Below, piece after piece: positions 39,935 through 47,988 of a DNA stretch of 64,000 nucleotides. The notes under the pieces were generated by a model. The model saw only the letters and a list, made by a program, of their open reading frames with translations, was not told the DNA's origin and searched no databases. Numbering within the stretch: the first letter of the stretch is position 1; each line of letters opens with the position of its first letter. The stretch comes from Nocardioides lianchengensis (GTDB taxonomy: Bacteria; Actinomycetota; Actinomycetes; Propionibacteriales; Nocardioidaceae): NCBI RefSeq assembly GCF_900101465.1, contig NZ_FMZM01000011.1:62001-126000 (forward strand). The letters run 5' to 3'. The translations under genes were made by a program, and so were the position numbers.

Positions 39935-41101
39935 TCAGCCGCGCAGGTCGGCGGCGCTGGCGCTGCGCAGGGCGAGCCCCACGGCTCCGAGGACCTCGGC
40001 CCGCTCGGCGAGCTCGCCGGTGCGCACCTCGACGTCGTCCGCGGCCGAGCGGACCGTCGCCGCGCGGAGCGCCTCGACCAGCGGCCCGGAGATGACCGCA
40101 CCGGCGGCGGCGAGCTCGCCGCCGAGGACGACGACCTCGGGGTTGAGCACGTTGCAGACGGCCCCGAGGGCGGTGCCGACGGCGGTGCCGCAGTGCGCCA
40201 GCGCCTCGACGGCGCGGGCGTCGCCGGCGCGGGCCAGGGCCAGGACGTCGGCGACCGTGCGGACCTCGGGGTGGCCGATCCGGACCCGGCTGACGACCAG
40301 GCCGGAGCCGGTGACCGCCTCGAGGCAGCCTCGCCGTCCGCACCGGCAGATCGGGCCTCCCGGCTCGATCCGGATGTGTCCGATCTCGCCCGCCGTACCG
40401 CCGAAGCCGGCGAAGGGCCGGCCGTCGACGATCAGGCCGGCGCCGATGCCGGTGGAGAGCTTCACGTAGACCGCGTGGCTGCTGCCCCGCCCCGAGCCCC
40501 ACATCCACTCGGCGAGGCCGCCGATGTTGGCGTCGTTGTCGACCTGGACCGACTGGCCGAAGGCCTCGCTCAGCGTCTCCGCGGCGGCCAGGTCGACCCA
40601 GCCGGGCAGGATCGTGGAGTCGCCGAGGTGGCCGGTCGCGAGGTGCACCGGGCCCGGGATGCCGGCCCCGATGCCGACCACGGCCGAGCGGTCCGTGCCC
40701 AGGCACGCGAGCGCCTCGTCGACGAGCGCACGCGCCCTGGCCACCTGCTCGACCGCGGGCAGATCCGGCTCGTGCCCCACCCACTGCTCGGCGAGGATCT
40801 CGTGCGCGAGGTCGGAGACCGCGACGGTGAGGTGGCGCTTGCCGAAGTCGAGCCCGACCGCCAGCCCCGCCGAGCGGTGCAGCGCCAGCCGGGTGCCGGG
40901 ACGCCCCGGACCGTGGACCGCAGCCCGCTCACCCTCGGTCACCAGGCCCTCCGCCTGCAGACCGGCGACCAGCCCGGTCACCGTCGAGGGAGCCAGCCCG
41001 GCGCTGCGGGAGAGCTCGGCACGGGACAGCGGACCGAGGTGGAGCAGCGTGTTCACCACGCGCGCCCGACCGTCGGTCCGGACCTGCACCCCCCTGATCA
41101 T
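39935..41101 (-). CDS. ROK-family transcriptional repressor (NagC/XylR type)
   Basis: A 388-residue regulator: N-terminal MarR-like winged helix (VVNTLLHLGPLSRAELSRSAGLAPSTVTGLVAGL) and a C-terminal ROK sugar-binding domain (VGLDFGKRHLTVAV, YVKLSTGIGAGLIV, zinc motif CRCGRRGCLEAV). It probably represses the adjacent GH97-ROK kinase operon until a sugar binds. It is encoded upstream of GH97 on the same strand, with 167 nt between. TAGGGT lies 8 nt before the ATG, suggesting a leaderless message. Confidence 0.93.
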   Translation of the reverse strand: MIRGVQVRTDGRARVVNTLLHLGPLSRAELSRSAGLAPSTVTGLVAGLQAEGLVTEGERAAVHGPGRPGTRLALHRSAGLAVGLDFGKRHLTVAVSDLAHEILAEQWVGHEPDLPAVEQVARARALVDEALACLGTDRSAVVGIGAGIPGPVHLATGHLGDSTILPGWVDLAAAETLSEAFGQSVQVDNDANIGGLAEWMWGSGRGSSHAVYVKLSTGIGAGLIVDGRPFAGFGGTAGEIGHIRIEPGGPICRCGRRGCLEAVTGSGLVVSRVRIGHPEVRTVADVLALARAGDARAVEALAHCGTAVGTALGAVCNVLNPEVVVLGGELAAAGAVISGPLVEALRAATVRSAADDVEVRTGELAERAEVLGAVGLALRSASAADLRG

Positions 41102-41405
41102 GCGACGGAACCCTAGATGACGAAGTCCCAGGGGTCGTGCAAGCGAGCGGTGCTCAGCGCGTGCGGTGGCAAGGCGGAGGAGGGAGACATGACGGAGTCA
41201 TGGCGACCGACGACATCGCCGCCAGCGTGCGTGATGAGCACCGCGGAGCGTGCGAGCCCTGGGACTCAGTCATCTACTGGTCCGGGAGGCGGCGTCGGCG
41301 GGTCCCGGACCGGACCAGTCGCCGCCGGCCGCCGCGCCCGTCCCGATCGCTCCCGCTCTGGGTACCGTCGGGGCTCAGTCCCCGTCGTACTCCCCCGGAG
41401 GTCCC
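41102..41405. other. 304-nt region between the ROK repressor and the P-loop gene
   Basis: Holds the ROK -10 TAGGGT on the minus strand (41110-41115). On the plus strand GGAGGAGGG (41177-41185) precedes overlapping ATGs near 41189 and 41199, and short frames are open, but their codons and composition (Pro/Arg/Ser-rich) do not look like a conserved protein. I call no gene here; a small peptide cannot be excluded. Confidence 0.4.
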
Positions 41406-42155
41406 GTGCCCGAGCTCCGCCCACCCCGCGCCCTCACCGGACCGGTGCAGCGCGGCCGCGACCGCGTCGTGGGGCTGTGGCAGCACCGCTACCCGACCGT
41501 CGCGGTCACCGGCATGACCGGCGTGGGCAAGACCGAGCTGGTCGACCACCTCTGCGGACGGCCGGACACGGGCGCGACGGCGGAGTCGGGATCGGCGGTG
41601 ATGGAGCGGCGGGTGCGCCGCGACCGGCGGCTGCGCGGCTTCCGCTTCCGGGTGGTGCCGGGCGAGAACGCCGCCACCCGGCTCGGCGCCCTCGACGAGG
41701 TCTTCCACGACGACCCGGTCGACGGGGTGCTGCACCTGGTCGCCAACGGCCTCGCGACCGGGCGCCGGCCGGCCGGCACGACCGGCACCGCCGTCGTCGA
41801 CCGCGAGGAGCAGCTCGCGCGCGAGCTGGAGGACTGGACGGTCACCGCGCACCGCATCGCCTCGATGGCGGTACGACGCCCGCGGCCGACCTGGCTGGTC
41901 ATCGTGGTGACCAAGGCCGACCTCTACGCCGACTCGGTCGACGAGGTGGTCCGCTCCTACTCACCGGGCAGCGGGACGCCGTTCGGCGACCGCGTGGACG
42001 AGCTGCGGGCGCTGACCGGTGCCGCGAAGCTGTCCATCGACGTGCTGCCCGCGTGCAGCCACCTCGAGGAGCAGAGCGCGGTCGACGCGGCGACGCGCGA
42101 CGCCTACCTGGCCCGGCTCGAGGCCCGGATGGCCCAGCTGTCCGGGCACGTCTGA
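41406..42155 (+). CDS. P-loop GTPase-like protein
   Basis: A 249-residue protein with a P-loop near residue 35 (VAVTGMTGVGKTELVDHL), an acidic/Arg middle region, and TWLVIVVTKADLYADSV near residue 165, which looks like a G4 TKxD guanine-specificity motif. DxxG is not clear. Probably a small GTPase-like NTPase; no specific family is recognised. The GTG start has GGAGG 5 nt upstream. It lies 13 nt before the DNA glycosylase gene on the same strand, so the two are probably cotranscribed. Confidence 0.7.
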   Translation: MPELRPPRALTGPVQRGRDRVVGLWQHRYPTVAVTGMTGVGKTELVDHLCGRPDTGATAESGSAVMERRVRRDRRLRGFRFRVVPGENAATRLGALDEVFHDDPVDGVLHLVANGLATGRRPAGTTGTAVVDREEQLARELEDWTVTAHRIASMAVRRPRPTWLVIVVTKADLYADSVDEVVRSYSPGSGTPFGDRVDELRALTGAAKLSIDVLPACSHLEEQSAVDAATRDAYLARLEARMAQLSGHV

Positions 42156-42168
42156 GCGGCCCGCCCTC

Positions 42169-42978
42169 GTGCCCGAGCTCCCCGAGGTCGAGACCGCGCG
42201 GGCGGCGATCGAGCGCTCCGCGCTGGGCCGACGGATCGCCGACGTCGACGACACCGACACCTTCGTCTGCCGGCCACACTCCGCCGGCGAGATCCGCTCC
42301 GCGCTGGTCGGGCTCACCCTGACCGAGGCCCACCGGCGCGGCAAGACCCTGTGGTGCACGACCGACGGCGACGCGGTGCTGGGGCTGCACCTGGGCATGT
42401 CGGGGCGGATCGTGGTCGACCCGCCCGCAGCCTCGGGCGGATCGACCGACGAGGGCGGCGACTACTGGGGCGACGCCCCCGCGCGGCCGGGGGCGGCCGC
42501 GTGGTTCCGGTTCACGCTCCTCTTCGAGGACGGCGGCGCGCTGCGGCTGCACGACAAGCGCCGGCTCGGCCGGGTGCGGCTCGACCCCGACCTGGACGCG
42601 CTCGGCCCGGACGCGGCGGAGATCGACCGCGACACGTTCCGCTCGCGGGTCGGCCGAGGACGTACGCCGGTCAAGGCCCGGCTGCTCGACCAGTCCGTGC
42701 TCGCCGGGGTCGGCAACCTGCTGGCCGACGAGACGCTCTGGCGGGCGCGACTCGACCCCCGCCGTACCGTCGACACGCTCGACGCCGACGACCTCGACCT
42801 GCTCCGTCGCGAGCTGCGCGCCGCCACCCGCCGGGCGATCCGGCAGGGCGGCGTGCACACCGGCGAGGTCATCGAGCACCGTCGGGCCGGCGGCCACTGC
42901 CCGCGCTGCGGCGCCGAGATGATGCGCGGCACCGTCGGCGGCCGCACCACCTGGTGGTGCTCGGTCGAGCAGGTCTGA
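42169..42978 (+). CDS. Fpg/Nei-family DNA glycosylase
   Basis: A 269-residue base-excision enzyme. The mature N-terminus is PELPEVETARAAI: Pro2 is the catalytic nucleophile and Glu3 the acid. The helix-two-turn-helix segment LLDQSVLAGVGNLLADETLW and a C-terminal zinc finger (CPRCGAEMM ... WWCSVEQV) are present. It removes oxidised bases and nicks the strand. Whether substrate preference is Fpg-like or Nei-like cannot be settled by eye. GTG start at 42169. Confidence 0.92.
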   Translation: MPELPEVETARAAIERSALGRRIADVDDTDTFVCRPHSAGEIRSALVGLTLTEAHRRGKTLWCTTDGDAVLGLHLGMSGRIVVDPPAASGGSTDEGGDYWGDAPARPGAAAWFRFTLLFEDGGALRLHDKRRLGRVRLDPDLDALGPDAAEIDRDTFRSRVGRGRTPVKARLLDQSVLAGVGNLLADETLWRARLDPRRTVDTLDADDLDLLRRELRAATRRAIRQGGVHTGEVIEHRRAGGHCPRCGAEMMRGTVGGRTTWWCSVEQV

Positions 42979-42990
42979 GGGGGCCCGGGG

Positions 42991-43080
42991 GAGTTTTATC
43001 GGCTAGCCGATGAAACTCACGCCGGGACGATGAACCTTCGTCGTCCCGGAAGGAGCTTCGTCGGCCAGCCGATGAAACTC
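42991..43080. terminator. Composite palindrome cluster between convergent genes
   Basis: Three elements: a 28-nt near-perfect palindrome (42991-43018, centre GGCTAGCC), a 9-bp hairpin (43022-43030 with 43041-43049), and a degenerate second copy of the 28-nt palindrome (43053-43080). They lie between the glycosylase and the convergent short-chain dehydrogenase, so bidirectional termination is likely. Confidence 0.75.
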
Positions 43081-43091
43081 ACCGGCCCGCG

Positions 43092-43874
43092 TCAGGAGTG
43101 CGCGAGCCGCCGGTTGATCGCGCGGGTCAGCCAGGCGGGCGAGAACCGGGAGCCGAGCAGCATCGCTCCCGCCTGGCGGCCGACCGGCACGTGGACGCGG
43201 CGGGTGAGCCGGTGCAGGCGGGGCGGGTCGACGGCGGCCAGCACCGCGGCGGCGACGTCCTCGGCCGCGAGGTGGATCCCGAGCGAGTCCGTCGTACCGG
43301 TGCGGACGCCGTCGAGCATGCCGGTGCGGACGAAGAGCGGCCAGAGGTCGGTCACCCGGATCCCGTGCCGGCGCCACTCGAGCTCGAGCGCCTCGGTGAG
43401 GCCGCGGACGTAGAACTTGGTGGCGCTGTAGTTGGCCAGCTCGGCCTGGCCGTAGATCGCCGAGGCCGAGGCCAGGTTGACCACGAGGGCCGAGCCGTGG
43501 GCCGCCGCGGTGGCCCGCAGGTGCGGGAACGCGGCGTGCATCCCGTGCAGGACGCCGGTGACGTTGACCGCGACCTCCTGGCGCAGGGCGCCGAGGTCCT
43601 GCTCCGCGAACGGGCCCGAGCGGAGCAGGCCGGCGTTGTTGACGAGTACGTCGAGGCGGCCGTGCTCGGCCACCAGGTCGGCCAGCGCGGTGGCGAAGGC
43701 GTCGGGGTCGGTGACGTCCAGCGTGCCGGTGCGGACGGTGGCGGGCAGCGAGGCGAGCCCGGCGCCGTCGACGTCGTACGCCGTCACCGCCCAGCCGCGC
43801 TCGGCGAAGGCCAGGGCGGTGGCGCGGCCGATGCCGGCGGCGGCCCCGGTGATCGCGACGGTGCGGGTGCTCAT
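43092..43874 (-). CDS. Short-chain dehydrogenase/reductase
   Basis: A 260-residue SDR: NAD(P)-binding TGAAAGIGRA, NNAG (DVLVNNAGLLRSG), catalytic Ser in NLASASAIYG and the YSATKF segment with Tyr and Lys. Substrate unknown. The C-terminus (FSPAWLTRAINRRLAHS) is long and basic. It lies 10 nt downstream of the TetR gene on the same strand, so the two are probably cotranscribed. Confidence 0.93.
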   Translation of the reverse strand: MSTRTVAITGAAAGIGRATALAFAERGWAVTAYDVDGAGLASLPATVRTGTLDVTDPDAFATALADLVAEHGRLDVLVNNAGLLRSGPFAEQDLGALRQEVAVNVTGVLHGMHAAFPHLRATAAAHGSALVVNLASASAIYGQAELANYSATKFYVRGLTEALELEWRRHGIRVTDLWPLFVRTGMLDGVRTGTTDSLGIHLAAEDVAAAVLAAVDPPRLHRLTRRVHVPVGRQAGAMLLGSRFSPAWLTRAINRRLAHS

Positions 43875-43884
43875 GCGGGGAGCA

Positions 43885-44484
43885 CTACCCGGCGGGCGCC
43901 TCGACCATGTGGCTCGGCCACCACGCGGGGAGCAGGGCGGCGTACGCCTCCAGCAGCTGGTCGAGGCTCAGCCCGCCGTCGAGCCAGCCCTCGATCACGC
44001 CGACGGTCCCGTCGGCGATGAAGCGGACGGCGAGGTCCGCCACGACCTCGTCGGGTACGGCGGGCACCGTGACGTCGACCCGCAGGCGCGCGAGCTCCAA
44101 CAACCGGCGACTCGTCCCACGGAAGTGCTCGCTGAGCATCGCGTGCAGGCTGCCGCTGCCGCTGCCGGCCCCGAGTCCGCGGCGGTAGATCACGGCGTGC
44201 CGCTGGACGTGGCGCAGCACGTCGACGGTCACCTCGCGCACGGCCCGCGGGACGTCGGCCGTGTCGTCGGACAGCAGCCCGGCCCGCAGCAGGTCGAGCT
44301 CGGCCACCAGGGCCGCCCGGAGCAGGTCGGCCGGGGAGGTCGCGTGCTCGTAGAACGTCGAGCGGTGCACGCCGGCCTCGGTCGCGACCGCGGTCACGCT
44401 CAGGTCGGCCACCGGCCGCTCGGCAGCCAGTCGCAGCACCGCCGCGTGCAGTCGCTCCTGCGATCGGCGCTGTCGTGCGTCCAC
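43885..44484 (-). CDS. TetR-family transcriptional regulator
   Basis: A 199-residue TetR repressor: helix-turn-helix VADLSVTAVATEAGVHRSTFYEHATS near residue 30, followed by a ligand-binding helical domain. The GTG at 44484 is chosen because GGAGGAGA lies 5 nt upstream. It is divergent from an SDR gene and upstream of another SDR gene, and a CCGACA-tt-TGTCGG palindrome lies between the divergent starts, so it probably controls both. Confidence 0.92.
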   Translation of the reverse strand: MDARQRRSQERLHAAVLRLAAERPVADLSVTAVATEAGVHRSTFYEHATSPADLLRAALVAELDLLRAGLLSDDTADVPRAVREVTVDVLRHVQRHAVIYRRGLGAGSGSGSLHAMLSEHFRGTSRRLLELARLRVDVTVPAVPDEVVADLAVRFIADGTVGVIEGWLDGGLSLDQLLEAYAALLPAWWPSHMVEAPAG

Positions 44485-44537
44485 CGGATCTCCTCCGCGT
44501 CGGAATGAACAAGGAGAACTGTAGGTTGTCCTAGTAT

Positions 44538-44551
44538 CCGACATTTGTCGG
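44538..44551. promoter_or_regulatory. Candidate TetR operator
   Basis: CCGACATTTGTCGG: 6-bp arms CCGACA and TGTCGG around TT, lying between the divergent TetR and SDR starts, 24 nt before the SDR ATG. The AT-rich flanks make it the likely shared operator. Confidence 0.65.
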
Positions 44552-44574
44552 TTATCTCAATGAGGAGGAACATC

Positions 44575-45330
44575 ATGGCCACCTACGACGTCGCCGGACG
44601 CTCGGCGATCGTGACCGGCGCCGGGTCCGGCATCGGTCGGGCCGTCGCCACCCTGCTGGCGGAGAACGGAGCGGCCGTCCTGGTCGCCGACCTGGACGAG
44701 GCCGCCGCCGAGCTCGTCGCGAAGGAGATCACCGCCGACGGCGGCACCGCGAAGCCGTTCGTCGGGAACGTCGCCGACGTCGACGTCCAGGCCGCGATGG
44801 TCGCGGCCGCCGAGGAGCTCGCGCCGCTGCGGATCGCCGTGAACAACGCCGGCATCGGCGGCGCCAACGCCCCCGTCGCGGAGTACCCCGTCGACAGCTG
44901 GCAGAAGGTCGTCGAGGTCAACCTCAACGCCGTCTTCTACGGCGTTCGCGCGCAGGTCCCCGCGATCGCCGCGAACGGCGGCGGCGCCATCGTCAACATG
45001 GCCTCGGTCCTGGGCTCGGTGGGCATCGCTGGCTCCTCGGCGTACGTCACTGCCAAGCACGGCCTGATCGGCCTCACCAAGAACGCCGCGCTGGAGCACA
45101 GCCGCGAGGGCGTCCGCGTCACCGCCGTCGGCCCCGGCTTCATCGCCACCCCGCTGCTCGAGGCCAACCTCGACGCCGCCACCCAGCAGGCGCTCGCCGA
45201 CAAGCACGCCACCGGCCGGCTCGGCACGCCCGAGGAGGTCGCCGCGCTGGTCGCCTTCCTGGTCTCGGACGCCGCCACCTTCGTCACGGGCAGCTACCAC
45301 CTGGTCGACGGCGGCTACGCCGCTCAGTGA
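44575..45330 (+). CDS. SDR-family oxidoreductase
   Basis: A 251-residue classical SDR: TGAGSGIGRA cofactor motif, VNNAGIGG, NMASVLGS (Ser), YVTAKH (Tyr/Lys) and PGFIATP. Probably NAD(P)-dependent oxidation of an alcohol; substrate unknown. The ATG at 44575 is set by GAGGAGG upstream. Divergent from the TetR gene that probably controls it. Confidence 0.95.
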   Translation: MATYDVAGRSAIVTGAGSGIGRAVATLLAENGAAVLVADLDEAAAELVAKEITADGGTAKPFVGNVADVDVQAAMVAAAEELAPLRIAVNNAGIGGANAPVAEYPVDSWQKVVEVNLNAVFYGVRAQVPAIAANGGGAIVNMASVLGSVGIAGSSAYVTAKHGLIGLTKNAALEHSREGVRVTAVGPGFIATPLLEANLDAATQQALADKHATGRLGTPEEVAALVAFLVSDAATFVTGSYHLVDGGYAAQ

Positions 45331-45349
45331 GGCTCACCCGCTGCCTCGG

Positions 45350-45355
45350 TAGGCT
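45350..45355 (+). promoter_or_regulatory. -10 hexamer of the murL operon
   Basis: TAGGCT lies 6 nt before the GTG of murL, with no ribosome site; a leaderless start of the operon is inferred. Confidence 0.5.
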
Positions 45356-45361
45356 GGGCCG

Positions 45362-46699
45362 GTGAGTCAAGCGGCGAGGCAGCGGGGTCGGGTCTTCTCC
45401 TACGAGCGGTTCGAGCTGACCGCCGACGGGGTGCTGACCTGCACCTACTCGCTCGACGACGAGACCTTCACGGAGGTCTTCGCCTTCGAGGCCGGGGACG
45501 ACGCCGACTTCACCTCGCCGGCGGTGCTCGGCGCCGCCCGGGTGCTGTTCCTGCTGGCCGGCATCTCCTACTACAAGACCGGCGCCCCGCCGCTGCTCGT
45601 CGGTCCCGCCGACGGGCTGAGCCCGCGCGAGGCCGACTTCCTGCGCGACGTGCACCTGCACGGGCTGGCCGAGTTCTCCTACCGCAGCGGTGTCGACATC
45701 AGCGACCTGCGGATCGAGGCCGGGCCGCGGACGCCCGCCCCGGCCGCGGCCGTCGTACGACGGGGACCGCTGGTGCCCTTCGGCGGTGGCATCGACTCGA
45801 TCGTCGTGGTCGACGGCACCACCGCCGGCCGCGACGGGGCGGCCCTCTTCGTGGCCAACACCTCCGACGTGCCGTTCGAGCCGATCGAGGACAGCGCCGC
45901 GATCACCGGGCTGCCGGTCCGCCGGGTCCGACGGCACCTCGACCCGAAGGTGCTGGAGTCGAAGGCTCGCGGCTACCTCAACGGGCACGTGCCGGTCACC
46001 GGCGTGATCTCGGCCGCGGCCGTGGTGAGCGCGGTCGCGCACGGCCACGACCGGGTGGTCATGTCCAACGAGCACTCCGCCAGCGAGCCGACCGGCCTGG
46101 TCGCCAACGGCGTCCCGGTCAACCACCAGTGGAGCAAGGGCCTCGACTTCGAGCGGGCCTTCCGCGCGGTGCTCGCCGAGAACGTCACCGGCGTCGACTA
46201 CTACTCCGCGCTGCGGCCCTTCAGCGAGCTCTGGGTGGCCGAGCGGTTCGCCGAGCTGACCGACTACCACCTGGCCTTCCGCAGCTGCAACAAGGCGTTC
46301 TTCGTCGACGCCGGCAGCCGGCACCCCACCTGGTGCGGCCGCTGCGACAAGTGCTGCTTCATCGACCTGATCCTCAGCCCGTACGTCGCCCCGGCCGAGC
46401 TCGACGCGATCTTCCGGGGCCACGAGCCGCTGCGCGACGAGTCCCTCGCCCCGGTCTTCGAGTCGCTGCTCGGCCAGCCGGGCTCCGACAAGCCGCTGGA
46501 GTGCGTGGGCGACGAGGGCGAGTGCCGGACCGCGGTGACGCTGGCCGTCGCCCGCCCGGACCGCGCCGACACCCCGCTGCTCGCGGCCCTGGCCGCCCAC
46601 GTCGCCACCCTCGAGCAGGCCGGCAAGCCGGTGCCGTCCGAGCAGGCCCTGCTGCACCGGCAGGGCGAGCACTTCCTGCCGGCGGACGACGGACGGTGA
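45362..46699 (+). CDS. murL: UDP-MurNAc-L-Ala-L-Glu epimerase
   Basis: A 445-residue MurL-type epimerase. Seen: a PP-loop-like PFGGGIDSIVVV near residue 139 (ATP pyrophosphatase signature) and the Cys-rich region CNKAFFVDAGSRHPTWCGRCDKCCFIDLI. In Xanthomonas, MurL converts the L-Glu of UDP-MurNAc-L-Ala-L-Glu to D-Glu in an ATP-dependent reaction and works with MurD2, which adds L-Glu. Here murD2 follows with a GTGA overlap, so the assignment rests on both sequence and context. Leaderless-looking GTG start. Confidence 0.88.
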   Translation: MSQAARQRGRVFSYERFELTADGVLTCTYSLDDETFTEVFAFEAGDDADFTSPAVLGAARVLFLLAGISYYKTGAPPLLVGPADGLSPREADFLRDVHLHGLAEFSYRSGVDISDLRIEAGPRTPAPAAAVVRRGPLVPFGGGIDSIVVVDGTTAGRDGAALFVANTSDVPFEPIEDSAAITGLPVRRVRRHLDPKVLESKARGYLNGHVPVTGVISAAAVVSAVAHGHDRVVMSNEHSASEPTGLVANGVPVNHQWSKGLDFERAFRAVLAENVTGVDYYSALRPFSELWVAERFAELTDYHLAFRSCNKAFFVDAGSRHPTWCGRCDKCCFIDLILSPYVAPAELDAIFRGHEPLRDESLAPVFESLLGQPGSDKPLECVGDEGECRTAVTLAVARPDRADTPLLAALAAHVATLEQAGKPVPSEQALLHRQGEHFLPADDGR

Positions 46700-47988
46700 T
46701 CGGGGCGGGGACCGGGTGGCGCGGCCTGGCCGGCCTGCGGGTCGGCGTCTGGGGCGTCGGCGTCGAGGGGTCGGCGAGCCTGCGCCGACTGGCGGCGGAC
46801 GGGGTGACGCCATACGCCGTGGTCGACCGGGTCGCGGGCGACGGGGTCCTGGCGCTCGACGCGGGCGGCCTGGACCGGCTCCTCGAGTGCGACGTGGTCG
46901 TGAAGAGCCCCGGCATCAGCCCGTACGACGAGCCCGCCCGCACCCTCACGGCGGCCGGCGTCCGACTGGCCGGCGGCCTCGGCCTGTGGCTGGAGGACGC
47001 CCCCCGCGACCGGGTCGCCTGCCTGACCGGCACCAAGGGCAAGAGCACCGCGACCGCGATCGCCGGGGCGCTGGCGACCGGCCTCGGCAGCCGGGCGTTC
47101 GTCGGCGGCAACATCGGCCGCGCGCCGTGGGAGCCGGGCGTGGAAGAGGCCGACGTCTACCTGGTCGAGACGTCGAGCTACCAGGCCCACGACGTCACCA
47201 CCGGGCCGCGGGTCGTCGCGGTGACCTCGCTGAGCCAGGATCACCTGGTCTGGCACCACGGGTACGACGGCTACGTCCGCGACAAGCTCTCGCTCTGCAC
47301 GCGCCCCGGCGTCGAGACCGTCGTCGCACCCGCGGCCGACGCCGAGCTGGAGCGGTACGCCGACCTGCTCGGCCCGCACGTGCTCCGCGTCGCCGAGGCG
47401 CCGGCGCCCTGGGCCGACGGACTCGGCCTGATCGGGCGGCACAACCTCCGCAACGCGCTCCTCGCGCAGGCGGTGCTCGCCGCCCTCGGCGTGCCGGGTG
47501 CCGAGGACGAGGGCGCGCTCGCGGCGGCCGCGGCGTCGTACACGCCTCTGCCGAGCCGGCTCACCCGCGTCGGCGCGGTCGGCGACGTCGAGTTCGTGGA
47601 CGACTCGCTGTCGACCAACACGCTGCCGACCCTCGCCGCGGTCGCGTCGTTCCCCGGGCGCCGGGTGGCGCTGCTGGTGGGCGGGCAGGACCGCGGCATC
47701 GACTACGCGCCGCTCGCGGCCGGGCTGGCCGACGTACCCGACCTGCTGGTGCTGACGCTGCCGGACAACGGGCCGCGGATCGCCAGCACGATCCGCGCGG
47801 TCGCGCCGGGGGTGCCGGTCGAGGAGTGCCCCGACCTGGCCTCCGCCGTACGACGGGGGCACGCGTTCGCCGCGCCCGACGGCGTCGTGCTGCTCTCCCC
47901 CGCCGCCCCGAGCTTCGGGGTGTTCCGCGACTACGCCGAGCGGGCCGAGGTGTTCACCGCCGCGATGCGGGCGCTTCCCCATGGATGA
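46696..47988 (+). CDS. murD2: MurD2-type UDP-MurNAc-L-Ala:L-Glu ligase
   Basis: A 430-residue Mur ligase. P-loop LTGTKGKSTATAIAGAL near residue 114, Mur-ligase central motif VETSSYQAHDV, HNLRNALLAQAVLAALG and the MurD-type C-terminal region VEFVDDSLSTNTLPTLAAV, VALLVGGQDRGIDY and LSPAAPSFGVFRDYAERAEVF. Paired with murL it is expected to add L-Glu rather than D-Glu to UDP-MurNAc-L-Ala; substrate choice is from the pairing, not visible residues. The GTG overlaps the murL stop by 4 nt. It overlaps the next gene by 8 nt. Confidence 0.88.
   Translation: MIGAGTGWRGLAGLRVGVWGVGVEGSASLRRLAADGVTPYAVVDRVAGDGVLALDAGGLDRLLECDVVVKSPGISPYDEPARTLTAAGVRLAGGLGLWLEDAPRDRVACLTGTKGKSTATAIAGALATGLGSRAFVGGNIGRAPWEPGVEEADVYLVETSSYQAHDVTTGPRVVAVTSLSQDHLVWHHGYDGYVRDKLSLCTRPGVETVVAPAADAELERYADLLGPHVLRVAEAPAPWADGLGLIGRHNLRNALLAQAVLAALGVPGAEDEGALAAAAASYTPLPSRLTRVGAVGDVEFVDDSLSTNTLPTLAAVASFPGRRVALLVGGQDRGIDYAPLAAGLADVPDLLVLTLPDNGPRIASTIRAVAPGVPVEECPDLASAVRRGHAFAAPDGVVLLSPAAPSFGVFRDYAERAEVFTAAMRALPHG

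Noticed and set aside
41189..41517. A small gene starting near 41189 behind GGAGGAGGG
   Set aside because: The ribosome-like site is good, but the frames are Pro/Arg/Ser-rich, overlap each other and the P-loop gene, and have no family-like pattern.
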